Source: Streptomyces roseoviridis (GTDB lineage Bacteria > Actinomycetota > Actinomycetes > Streptomycetales > Streptomycetaceae). From it: a stretch of 64,000 bases of DNA. Under the pieces are notes generated by a model. That model saw only the letters and a list, made by a program, of their open reading frames with translations, was not told the origin of the DNA and made no database searches. Shown here in pieces: positions 31,823-39,802 of the stretch (its first letter is position 1; each line of letters opens with the position of its first letter). The position numbers and the translations under genes were made by a program. The stretch is from NCBI RefSeq assembly GCF_039535235.1, contig NZ_BAAAWU010000001.1, forward strand, positions 186,001-250,000, read 5' to 3'.

Positions 31823-33151
31823 TCAGTCCTCGCCCGGGAGGCTGTCCATGAAGGAGCTGACGGAGAAGACCGCGCGGCCGGGGCCGGCCGGTCCGTAGCC
31901 GGGAGGCGAGCTCAGGCCGTGGGACTCCATGGTCGCGCGGTAGGCGTCGAGGAGCCGGATGTGGTACTCCAGCGGCGCGCCCGCCGGGTTGGCCTTGCCG
32001 AGCGGAGTGGTGGGCTCGGGGCACCAGGTGGTGAAGCGTGGCGTGATGCCTCGGGACATGAAGTACTCCAGGCCCTCGGTGGTCGAGGCGATCGCCTCGT
32101 CGACCGTGGTGAAGCCGAAGGGCTCGGCCATCTCCACGCCCGCCACGAAGTTGGGGATGACGTTGCGGGGGCCGAAGACCTCCGCCGAGTCGAGGATGCG
32201 CCGGTGCCACTCGTCCCGGCCCACGTAGCGCTCCTTGCCCGGGCAGTACAGCTCGAAGAGCCGACGGTCCCACACCTCGTAGTTGGGGTGGTAGATCTGG
32301 ATGCCGTAGTCCTTGAAGCGCTGGACGTCGGCCTTGGGCAGGGCCTGGGCGACGACCTTGCCGATCCAGCGGCCGGGGAAGCGCTCCTCGATGGCCTGGG
32401 CGTACTGGCCGTAGAAGTCGGCCTCGTCCTTGCCGGCGACACGGGAGGTGACGGCGCCTCCGGTGAGGGTGTACGCGGTCGAGGCGCCGGCGGTGTCGTA
32501 CTTGTCGATGATCTCCAGCGCCTCCAGCACCTCCTCCACCGGCTTCACGCCGGTGTAGGGGCGTCCGGCGGCCTTGTGCTGGCGCCAGTTGTGGTTGATG
32601 TCGCAGTACTGGCACTCCTCCTTGGCGCCGAAGTACTGGCAGACGCGGAAGACGGTCAGATAGACGAGGTAGCCCCACTGGATCGTGGGGGCGACCTCCA
32701 TCACCGACTTTCCGTTGGAGAGGGTGTGCCGGTAGTACTCCGGCATCGGCGGCAGGCCGACGTCGGCGATGCGGCGCCCGTCGAGGTAGAGCCCGAGCAG
32801 GCCGTCGTCGCCCGCCGCGACCCGGTACGGCGAGCCGGGGTTCACGCGGACGGACACCACGGTGCGGCGCAGCTCGTAGGGGCCGCCGGTGAGGACGATC
32901 TCCTCCGGCGGCCGGCGGAGGGCGGCCTGGCCGAGCTCCGGCAGGGTGCGGTGGTCGAAGGAGAAGATGAAGTACGACTTCGGCTTGACCTCGCCGGAGG
33001 CCTCGTCGCCGGACTCGGTGAGCGCCGAGTCGTCGAACGCGATGCCGCCCCGCAGGAGGTCCTCCTTGATCACCGCCTCCTTCGGGACGTGGGGGAAGCG
33101 GTGCATGAGGTCTTCGACCTCGTCGGTGCGGCGGATCATGCGCGAGTACAT
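31823..33151 (-). CDS. Radical-SAM-like protein with a CX8CX2C cluster
   Basis: A 442-residue cytoplasmic protein. The putative iron-sulfur motif is RVCQYFGAKEECQYCDIN (Cys171, Cys180, Cys183), spaced CX8CX2C instead of the canonical CX3CX2C. Barrel-like segments follow: YTLTGGAVTS (a GGE-type position), QIYHPNYEVWDRRLFEL, PNFVAGVEMAEPFGFTTVDE and TPRFTTWCPEP, which is the strand order of radical SAM enzymes. About 155 residues precede the cluster, more than usual. Reaction and substrate are unknown. GAGGAG touches ATG 33151, so ATG 33139 is an equally good start. Confidence 0.78.
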   Translation of the reverse strand: MYSRMIRRTDEVEDLMHRFPHVPKEAVIKEDLLRGGIAFDDSALTESGDEASGEVKPKSYFIFSFDHRTLPELGQAALRRPPEEIVLTGGPYELRRTVVSVRVNPGSPYRVAAGDDGLLGLYLDGRRIADVGLPPMPEYYRHTLSNGKSVMEVAPTIQWGYLVYLTVFRVCQYFGAKEECQYCDINHNWRQHKAAGRPYTGVKPVEEVLEALEIIDKYDTAGASTAYTLTGGAVTSRVAGKDEADFYGQYAQAIEERFPGRWIGKVVAQALPKADVQRFKDYGIQIYHPNYEVWDRRLFELYCPGKERYVGRDEWHRRILDSAEVFGPRNVIPNFVAGVEMAEPFGFTTVDEAIASTTEGLEYFMSRGITPRFTTWCPEPTTPLGKANPAGAPLEYHIRLLDAYRATMESHGLSSPPGYGPAGPGRAVFSVSSFMDSLPGED

Positions 33152-33309
33152 CTCCTCGGTCGTGCGGTCGCGTGCGCGGGGCCACCGACCACCCTAGGAC
33201 GGTGCCGCCGGGACCGGCATCCGACCCCGGTCGCGGCCGGGCTCCGCCGACGGGCGGAGCGGGCGCGTCGCGGGAACCGGAGCCGAGCCGGTCCCGGCCG
33301 GGGCGGTCC

Positions 33310-34221
33310 CTAGAAGTTGCCGTAGTTGACCTGCCAGGTCGGCAGGCCCATCCGGCGCCAGACGGCGACGACCCGGTCCCGGTCGTCGAGGGAGACGCGG
33401 ACCGCGTAGCGGTGGCGGACGTGCGCGTCGAAGAGCTCGGCCTTGACGAGGTCGTCGGAGCGGCCGTCGCCGGAGGGCCGCATCCACAGCTCGTCGTACG
33501 GGACCGCGTACCGCTCCAGCCACGCCTCCGTCATCTCCCGGTGGTCCTCGCTGCGGCCGGAGAGCAGCACGATCCGGTCCCGGTGGGAGCCGCGGAAGGC
33601 GCGCAGGGCGTCGCGGACGGGGACGTTGAGGACGTCGAGGTCGCACCGGCTGAAGTCGTACGGCCCGCGGTCGCCGCGCAGGGCGAGGGTGCCGTCGATG
33701 TCGCAGAGGACGGCGGAGGGAAGCGCGGTGTCGGGCACGTAGGGGGTGGCGGCGGGTCGGTCGTTGAGCCAGTCGTCGGTGAGCCGCCAGCCGCCCCGGG
33801 TGGCCTTGGCGTGCTTGTCGGCGAGGATGCGGATGATCTCCTCGCCGACGGGCCGCGCGCGGGCGGCGTCGCGGCGGACGCACTCGTCGACGGGCACGCC
33901 GGTGAAGTCGTGCACGACGAAGGTGGCCTCGCGGCCGGCGAGGGCGGCCTTGAGCCGCCGCGGGATGTGCGGGGTGAGGTGGGTGTTGTCGACGACGACG
34001 TCGAAGCCGTCGTCGACGGCGGCGCGGACGGCGACGTCCTGGATGCCGAGGACGGTCTGCTCGTGGGCGTGCGAGCGGTCGCCGCCGGGCAGGTCGAGCA
34101 TGGTGCGCAGGTCGTCGAGGTTGACGCGGCGCATCCGGCCCTCGGACCGCTCCTGGAGGGCGCGCGCTGCGGTCGTCTTGCCGGAGGCCGGCAGTCCGGT
34201 CATGACGTGGACCAGGGGCAC
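33310..34221 (-). CDS. Polynucleotide kinase/phosphatase, T4 Pnkp-like
   Basis: A 303-residue RNA end-healing enzyme, close to the 301 residues of T4 Pnkp. The N-terminal kinase has the P-loop GLPASGKTT (9-17, Lys15 as in T4 Pnkp). The C-terminal phosphatase of the HAD superfamily has LCDIDGTLA (Asp174, Asp176) and LLSGRSEDHREMTEAWL. It should put phosphate on 5'-OH ends and remove 2',3'-cyclic phosphate or 3'-phosphate. The GTG at 34221 begins two bases after the ligase stop, with GAGGAG inside the ligase's last codons, so the two enzymes are coupled. Confidence 0.93.
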   Translation of the reverse strand: MPLVHVMTGLPASGKTTAARALQERSEGRMRRVNLDDLRTMLDLPGGDRSHAHEQTVLGIQDVAVRAAVDDGFDVVVDNTHLTPHIPRRLKAALAGREATFVVHDFTGVPVDECVRRDAARARPVGEEIIRILADKHAKATRGGWRLTDDWLNDRPAATPYVPDTALPSAVLCDIDGTLALRGDRGPYDFSRCDLDVLNVPVRDALRAFRGSHRDRIVLLSGRSEDHREMTEAWLERYAVPYDELWMRPSGDGRSDDLVKAELFDAHVRHRYAVRVSLDDRDRVVAVWRRMGLPTWQVNYGNF

Positions 34222-34223
34222 GG

Positions 34224-35441
34224 TCAGTTCTCCTCGTCGGTGGTGAAGGGGTCGGCGGCCTCGGGGCGCAGCGCGCGCCAGACGAGGAGGTCGGTGGGGC
34301 GCCCGTCGAGGCGCAGGAAGAGGGCGGAGCGCAGCCGGGCGTCCGGCAGCTCCTTGACGGCCCGCGCGAACGCGCCGCGGTCGGAGGCGAGGGGCGCGAG
34401 CGAGGTCCAGGCGTCGTCGATGGCGCGGGTACGGGCGGCGAAGTCGTCCTCGAGGCGGGCGATCACGGACCGCACCCAGGCGTCGAACTCGTCGGGCACC
34501 TGCTCCAGGAGGGCGTCGAGGGGGCGCCCGCCCTGGGAGCGGATGCCGCCGAGTTCCGCCATGGACAGGCCGAGGCCCTGGGCGAGGACCTTGGCGGACG
34601 TGCCGGCGAAGCGCTGGATGCCGTGGCCGCGCCAGATGTCGCGTTCGGTGACTCCGGTGAGGACCTTGTGGAGCCGTACGTACTCGGCGATCTTGGCCTT
34701 GGCCCGGACGCCCGAGGCGAAGCGGAGGACGAAGCCCTCCGCGTCGGTGCCGGTGGCGGGGCTGCCGTCGGGCCGCGTGCTGGACTCCGTCAGTTTGAGC
34801 AGCACGTCGAGCGGCACGGGCGGGTGCACGGTGACGACGGATCCGATGCCCTGCCAGGCGCTCGCGGCCTCGGTGAGCGGTGTCTCGGTGCCGTCGGGGC
34901 GGAACGCGGCGAGCAGCACGAGGTCCCGGCGGTCGCCGTAGTCGACGACGATGCGGTTCTGCGGGTAGACGATCTCGGCGAGGTACGTCGTCCCGGGCAC
35001 GAGCGCCGACGTGTCGGCCGCGTCCAGGCGGCGCTGCGCCCAGGTGGCCTGGGTGCTGGTGAAGGAGCCCTTGGAGGCGACCCGCCACCGGTCCGCGTAG
35101 TGGAAGACCACGCCGAGGCTGCCGTCCACCTTCTCGTACACCTCGAAGGGCTCGTCGGGGAGCGCGGGGGCGTAGGGACGGCCGGTCGCGTGCTCGGAGA
35201 CGTTGAAGAACTTGGGCAGCGGCAGGGCGACGATCCGACCGGTGCGGTCGTCGGCGACGAGCCCCCGGCAGCGGGTGGTGACCTGGTTCCAGACGCCTTC
35301 GTACTGACAGGTCCGCGTGTACGTGTAGATCGACAGCGGCAGCTCGGGGTGTGACTTGCGGGTCACGTGCCCGGCTTCGACGGCTGCCGCCAGCTCGTGC
35401 GGCGGCAGCAGCGTGTCGAGAGTCAGGGGCGCCTGGCTCAT
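34224..35441 (-). CDS. RNA ligase, T4 Rnl1-like
   Basis: A 405-residue ATP-dependent RNA ligase. RCRGLVAD (about 58-65) precedes the nucleotidyl-transfer motif I EKVDGSLG with Lys104 as the predicted AMP-accepting lysine; T4 Rnl1 has its lysine at 99 in a similar place. Motif III-like TYLAEIVYPQNRIVVDY, motif IV DAEGFVLRF and motif V RAKAKIAEYVRLHK follow in order. The C-terminal 130 residues are helical, as in Rnl1. It should join the RNA ends healed by the Pnkp-like enzyme downstream. GGGAGGG precedes ATG 35441. Confidence 0.92.
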   Translation of the reverse strand: MSQAPLTLDTLLPPHELAAAVEAGHVTRKSHPELPLSIYTYTRTCQYEGVWNQVTTRCRGLVADDRTGRIVALPLPKFFNVSEHATGRPYAPALPDEPFEVYEKVDGSLGVVFHYADRWRVASKGSFTSTQATWAQRRLDAADTSALVPGTTYLAEIVYPQNRIVVDYGDRRDLVLLAAFRPDGTETPLTEAASAWQGIGSVVTVHPPVPLDVLLKLTESSTRPDGSPATGTDAEGFVLRFASGVRAKAKIAEYVRLHKVLTGVTERDIWRGHGIQRFAGTSAKVLAQGLGLSMAELGGIRSQGGRPLDALLEQVPDEFDAWVRSVIARLEDDFAARTRAIDDAWTSLAPLASDRGAFARAVKELPDARLRSALFLRLDGRPTDLLVWRALRPEAADPFTTDEEN

Positions 35442-35685
35442 GGGGTTTCCCTCCCGGTTTCGAGGAGGCTCATTCTTCTGTGCCCCGGCAGCCCTGACCA
35501 GCGAATTAGCTCGCGCTCCGGTCGAGTTGGCCGGTGTGCCACCGCCGGGTGCCCGGTGCGGCGGCGAAGGGCCCTCGCCCGGGACCCCCCGTCGCGGCGT
35601 CACGGCCGCCGGGCCCGGGCCCCGGCGAAGGGGGCCGGGCGCGGCCGTCCGGGGAGGGGTCCGGCATCCGGGCCGGTGCCCGGGG
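35442..35685. other. Gene-free stretch between divergent RNA ligase and small gene
   Basis: No open frame here has a start with a ribosome site or recognisable protein sequence. It must hold the promoter of the RNA ligase on the minus strand; I see no clear -35/-10 pair, operator or large hairpin apart from generally GC-rich inverted repeats. Confidence 0.5.
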
Positions 35686-35708
35686 CTGTCCGAGGGGCCC
35701 CGTAGACT
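35686..35708 (+). promoter_or_regulatory. Weak PafBC-type promoter candidate
   Basis: CTGTCCGAG (35686-35694), eight bases, TAGACT (35703-35708). The spacing and the -10-like hexamer fit tTGTCRgtg-N8-TAnnnT, but the R position is C, a core deviation. It precedes the small gene at 35751. Confidence 0.3.
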
Positions 35709-35750
35709 CGCCGCCCGAAGACCGTCCGGAAAGCCCAGGAAGCGAGCGCA

Positions 35751-35918
35751 ATGAATTACGCGGACACGACCGCCCCGATCTACTCCGAGCTCATACGTGA
35801 GCAGGGGGACGTTCCCGGGGACGTGCGCCGGACCGCCGAGGAGGTGCTGCGCGACCTCAGCCGTGTGATCCAGATGCCGCCGGCCGGGCTCGGTCCGACC
35901 GGAGCGCCGATGCAGTAG
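35751..35918 (+). CDS. Small hypothetical protein
   Basis: A 55-residue protein too short for standard gene calls. It begins MNYADTTAPIYSELIREQGD and has a helical middle (RRTAEEVLRDLSRVIQ) and a Pro/Gly tail. AGGAAG precedes ATG 35751 at good distance, and a TAGACT -10-like element lies 43 bases upstream. The amphipathic helices look real rather than random. Function unknown; it could be the shortened N-terminal part of a longer gene, since decayed coding sequence follows. Confidence 0.6.
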   Translation: MNYADTTAPIYSELIREQGDVPGDVRRTAEEVLRDLSRVIQMPPAGLGPTGAPMQ

Positions 35919-36176
35919 CACGCGGGCCACGGGCACGACGGACGCGGGAGAGCCAGGGCACGAGCGCGTCCGCCGCGGCGACGACGCCGGGGCCGAGGAG
36001 TACCGCGCCCGCATCGGCAGAGAGCTCGGCGGGGCGCTGCCGGCCGCGCTGCGCGAGGAGGCGGGCGCCGGGGCGGTGCCGGCCGACCGGCCCGCGGGCC
36101 CGGGCACGTCGCCGCCTCGCTCGGCGACGGGGGCCTTCGGTGGTCGGAGTGGGCCTGTCCCCCGCCAGGGCCGCGG

Positions 36177-36356
36177 ACCGAGTGGTGGGCGCACGACATG
36201 GACGTCGGCTTCCACCCCCTCCGGCCCGAGGCGGTCGCCACGGCTCTGCGCGAGGCCGGGATGCGCATCGAGGCCGGACCGGAGCGGGCACCGTACCGAC
36301 ACGAGGCGCGGACGCGGCGCTGCTCCCTGCCGGCCCGCCACGCCGAGGGACGCTCC
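36177..36356 (+). pseudogene. C-terminal relic of a SAM-dependent methyltransferase
   Basis: The plus frame through 36180 reads EWWAHDMDVGFHPLRPEAV, ATALREAGMRIEAGPERAPY and HEARTRRCSLPARH. This is the ending of a common streptomycete class I methyltransferase family, where such tails read roughly VGFHF-P-AALREAGFEVEA-ERxPY-E-TRRAYLLARRP. The upstream part with the SAM-binding motifs is missing; 35919-36176 contains only short fragments in shifting frames. It appears to be a gene decayed by deletion and frameshifts. Confidence 0.55.
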
Positions 36357-36425
36357 GGACGCGTGACGCCCGGCCCACCGGGTGCGGGAGGGGCGGGGCC
36401 GGCCCGTGGCGGTGGACGGCGCCGT

Positions 36426-38441
36426 TCAGCCGTGGCGGGCGCCGAGCGTACGCCAGAGGAAGGTGTGCTCCAGGGCGCTGTTGTAGGCGGTCTGTTCGTG
36501 GTCGGTGGCCCCGGCGTGGCCGCCGACCAGGGTCTCGTGGAGCAGCACCCGGTGGCCGAGCTCGCGCAGCCGCGCGGCGGTCTTGCGGGCGTGGCCGGGG
36601 TGGACGCGGTCGTCGCGGGTCGAGGTGGTGAGCAGCACGGGCGGGTAGGGCCGGCCGGCGGCGAGACGGTGGTACGGCGAGAGCTCGGCGAGGTGCGGCC
36701 GGTCGGCCGGGTCGTCGGGGTCCCCGTACTCGGCGGTCCAGCTGGCCCCGGCGAGCAGCGTGTGGAAGCGCAGCATGTCGAGCAGCGGGACGTGCGCCAC
36801 GATCGCGCCGAAGAGTTCGGGGCTGCGGACGAGCATCGCGCCCATGAGCAGGCCGCCGTTGCTGGCGCCGGTGATGCCGAGGCGTGCGGGGGTGGTGATG
36901 CCGCGGTCGACGAGGTCACGGGCGACGGCCTCGAAGTCCTCGTAGGCGCGGGGCCGGTCGGCCTTGAGGGCGCTGCGGTGCCAGCGGGGGCCGTACTCGC
37001 CGCCGCCGCGGATGCCGGCCACCACGTAGGTGCCGCCGCGGGCGAGCCACGCGCGGCCGCGGACGCTGTCGTACGAGGGGGTGAGGGAGACCTCGAAGCC
37101 CCCGTACCCGGTGAGCAGGGTGGGGCCGGGGAGGCCGCCACCGCCGACGACGGTGTACGGGACGCGGGTGCCGTCGGCGGAGCGGGCGAAGTACTGGCGC
37201 GCGGTCAGGCCCGTGGCGTCGAAGCGTTCGGGCGCCTGCTTGATGCGTTCGCCGGGCTTCCCGATCTCGCCGCGGTGCAGGGTGGGCGGCTGGAGGTGGC
37301 CGGTGAGCGAGAGGAAGTACTCGTCGCCGGTGTCCGGGTCGGTGTCGGTGAGGGCGGCGGAGGTGAGCGGCGGGACGTCGGCGAGCTCGCCGCGCTCCCA
37401 GCGGCCGCCGGAGGCGTCGGGCGTGAGGACGTGCATCCGGCTGGCGACGTCCTCCATGGTCTCGACGACGAGGTGGTTGCGGGTCCAGGCGTGCCCGGCG
37501 AGGGCGGTGCGCTCGTCGGGGGTGAACAGGACGTCGGGCTCGCGCGCTCCGGCCAGGAAGTCGTCGAACCGGAAGGCGAGCAGGGAGCCGGCGGGCTGCC
37601 CGAGCCAGGGGGTCTTGGGGGTGACGAGGAGCCAGGACCGGTGGACGGAGCTGTCGGCGTCGTCGGGGACGTCGATCCGGCGCAGTGCGCCGTCGGCGGT
37701 GAGCAGATGGGTGTCGTGGTGCCAGAAGTCGCGGTAGCGGACGACGAAGTCGCGCTCGAAACCCTCGGTCGGGTCGTGCCAGGCGGAGACGGCGAGGTCG
37801 GACTCCGCCCCCTCGTACACGAGTTCGGCGTCGGTGAGGGGGGTGCCGCGGCGCCAGCGGCGGACGGTGCGCGGGTAGCCGGAGACGGTCAGGGAGCCGG
37901 GGCCCTCGTCGGTGCCGACGAAGACGTGGTCCTCGTCGATCCAGCCGATGTCGGTCTTCGCCTCGGGCAGCCGGAAGCCGTCCGCGACGAAGGCCCGGTC
38001 CTCCAGGTCGTACTCGCGCACGACGACGGCGTCCCCGCCGCCCCGCGCGAGACTGATCAGCGCCCGTCGGAAGGCGGGCCGCAGCACCTGCGCCCCGGCC
38101 CAGGTCCAGTCCTCGCCCTCCGCCTCGGCCAGCGCATCGAGGTCGAGCAGTTCGTCCCAGGAGGGTTCGTCGGCGCGGTACTCCTCCAGGGTCGTGCGCC
38201 GCCAGACGCCGCGGGTGTGCTCGGCGCCCTGCCAGAAGTTGTAGAGGTACGGGCCCCGGCGAGTGGTGTACGGGATGCGGTCGGGCGCGTCGAGCACCTC
38301 GCGCAGCTCGGCCACGAGCCCGGCGAACTCCTCTCCGCGCGCGAGCTCGGCCTCGGTCTCGGCGTTGCGCTCGCGCACCCAGGCGAGCGCCCGCTCGCCG
38401 TCGACGTCTTCCAGCCACTCATAGGGGTCGGTGTCGCTCAC
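36426..38441 (-). CDS. Prolyl oligopeptidase-family serine peptidase (S9)
   Basis: A 671-residue cytoplasmic peptidase. The N-terminal part begins DPYEWLEDVDGERALAWV, the standard POP opening, followed by a beta-propeller to about residue 410. The alpha/beta hydrolase domain carries the nucleophile in GITGASNGGLLMGAM, Asp in TSTRDDRVHPGHA and His in VGGHAGATD. It should cut short peptides after proline or related residues. No signal peptide. The GTG at 38441 has GGAGGAG nine bases upstream. It is divergent from the PRC-barrel gene. Confidence 0.93.
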   Translation of the reverse strand: MSDTDPYEWLEDVDGERALAWVRERNAETEAELARGEEFAGLVAELREVLDAPDRIPYTTRRGPYLYNFWQGAEHTRGVWRRTTLEEYRADEPSWDELLDLDALAEAEGEDWTWAGAQVLRPAFRRALISLARGGGDAVVVREYDLEDRAFVADGFRLPEAKTDIGWIDEDHVFVGTDEGPGSLTVSGYPRTVRRWRRGTPLTDAELVYEGAESDLAVSAWHDPTEGFERDFVVRYRDFWHHDTHLLTADGALRRIDVPDDADSSVHRSWLLVTPKTPWLGQPAGSLLAFRFDDFLAGAREPDVLFTPDERTALAGHAWTRNHLVVETMEDVASRMHVLTPDASGGRWERGELADVPPLTSAALTDTDPDTGDEYFLSLTGHLQPPTLHRGEIGKPGERIKQAPERFDATGLTARQYFARSADGTRVPYTVVGGGGLPGPTLLTGYGGFEVSLTPSYDSVRGRAWLARGGTYVVAGIRGGGEYGPRWHRSALKADRPRAYEDFEAVARDLVDRGITTPARLGITGASNGGLLMGAMLVRSPELFGAIVAHVPLLDMLRFHTLLAGASWTAEYGDPDDPADRPHLAELSPYHRLAAGRPYPPVLLTTSTRDDRVHPGHARKTAARLRELGHRVLLHETLVGGHAGATDHEQTAYNSALEHTFLWRTLGARHG

Positions 38442-38592
38442 GCCCGGTACTCCTCCTGCTCGCCGTGGTGCCCGCGTCGGGTGGTCCAGGATTCCATCCG
38501 CCCCGGGCGCGTCGGCAGCGGGCCTCACCCCGGAAGGATTCGCTTCAACGGTCAACAGGTCACGACTCAACCAAAACAGCGGGGATTTGCAC

Positions 38593-38617
38593 GTTTTCTG
38601 CCGTTTTGTTCGGTAAG
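38593..38617 (+). promoter_or_regulatory. SigB-like promoter candidate before the PRC-barrel gene
   Basis: GTTT (38593-38596), 14-15 bases, CGGTAA (38611-38616) approximates the streptomycete SigB pattern GNNT-N14-16-GGGTAY in four of six -10 positions. It lies about 40 bases before ATG 38654 in a noticeably AT-rich patch. Confidence 0.3.
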
Positions 38618-38653
38618 CCGCAGGGGGACCACGACAACGCCAGGAGGGTAAAC

Positions 38654-39541
38654 ATGATCGCCCAGGAACAGATCCCCGCTGTGCTGGACCATCCGGTCTA
38701 CGACCCCGAGGGCAAGAAGATCGGCGACGCCAAGCACGTGTTCGTCGACGACGCCAGCGGCCGCCCCGAATGGGTCACCGTCAAGACCGGCATGTTCGGC
38801 ACCAGCGAGTCCTTCGTCCCGATCAAGGACGCGTCGCTCGTCGACGGCCACCTGGAGGTGCCCTACCCGAAGGACCGCATCAAGGGCGCGCCGCACGTGG
38901 ACGTCGACGGCGGCGGACACCTCGACGCGAGCGAGGAGCAGCGCCTCTACGAGTACTACGGCATCGCGTGGGACGAGGCGTGGCAGCAGGCCAACGAGCC
39001 CGGTGAGGGCGGCTGGGCACACGGTACCGCCGGAGCGGCCGGAGCGGCCGGCACCGCCGGTATGACGGGCCGGGAGCGGGCCGGCTTCGCGGACGACGAG
39101 GCGGGGACGGCCATGGCGGGCCGCTCGATGGGCGACGACGCGATGACGCGGTCCGAGGAGGAGATGCACGTCGGCACCGAACGCGTCGAGACCGGGCACG
39201 TCCGGCTGCGCAAGTACGTCGTCACCGAAGAGGTCCAGCAGACCGTTCCGGTCCGCCACGAGGAGGTGCGCCTGGAGCGGGAGCCCATCACGGAGGCCAA
39301 CCGCGAAGAGGCCCTCTCCGGACCCGACATCTCCGAGGCCGAGCACGAGGTCGTCCTCCACGAGGAGCGCCCCGTCGTCGAGACCAGGGCCGTCCCCAAG
39401 GAGCGGGTGCGCCTGCGGACGGACGAGGTCACCGACGAGGAGACGGTTTCCGGCGAGATCCGCAAGGAACGCATCGACGTGGAGACCGACGAGACCGGGA
39501 TGACCCGGGGCCGTGACACGGGCGAGGGCCGCGGCATCTGA
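38654..39541 (+). CDS. PRC-barrel and DUF2382 protein
   Basis: A 295-residue hydrophilic protein. A PRC-barrel occupies about residues 8-85 (VYDPEGKKIGDAKHVFVDD, WVTVKTGMFGTSESFVPI), a Gly/Ala linker follows, and DUF2382 covers about 170-280 (RLRKYVVTEEVQQTVPVRHE, EREPITEANREEALSG, RPVVETRAVPKERVRL). DUF2382 proteins are common stress-linked proteins in actinobacteria and cyanobacteria. GGAGGG precedes ATG 38654. Codon use is normal. Function unknown beyond the stress association. Confidence 0.9.
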   Translation: MIAQEQIPAVLDHPVYDPEGKKIGDAKHVFVDDASGRPEWVTVKTGMFGTSESFVPIKDASLVDGHLEVPYPKDRIKGAPHVDVDGGGHLDASEEQRLYEYYGIAWDEAWQQANEPGEGGWAHGTAGAAGAAGTAGMTGRERAGFADDEAGTAMAGRSMGDDAMTRSEEEMHVGTERVETGHVRLRKYVVTEEVQQTVPVRHEEVRLEREPITEANREEALSGPDISEAEHEVVLHEERPVVETRAVPKERVRLRTDEVTDEETVSGEIRKERIDVETDETGMTRGRDTGEGRGI

Positions 39542-39802
39542 CACCGCCGCACCCACCGCACGGACCGCGACCGTACGCAGCAGGACGGATCCGGCCCCAC
39601 CGGACCGGCCGGCCGAGGAGGGTTCCGCCCCCCGAAGCCGCGCCGGCCCGGTGCGGCCGTCCGCCGTACCCGGCACCACGGGCGCCGAGGTCACAGGACG
39701 GGGCCGGGCGCAAACCCGGGGTGCCTCCGTGCGCCCGGTGGATTCGCTCTCCCAGGTGGAAACGGGTCCCGGGCGAGCCGCAGGCCCGGCGACGACCCTT
39801 GA

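Noticed and set aside
22938-35441. Diiron oxygenase, radical SAM protein and kinases considered as one biosynthetic cluster
   Set aside because: They are interrupted by housekeeping-type genes, lie on both strands and lack core synthases, precursor peptides or transporters.
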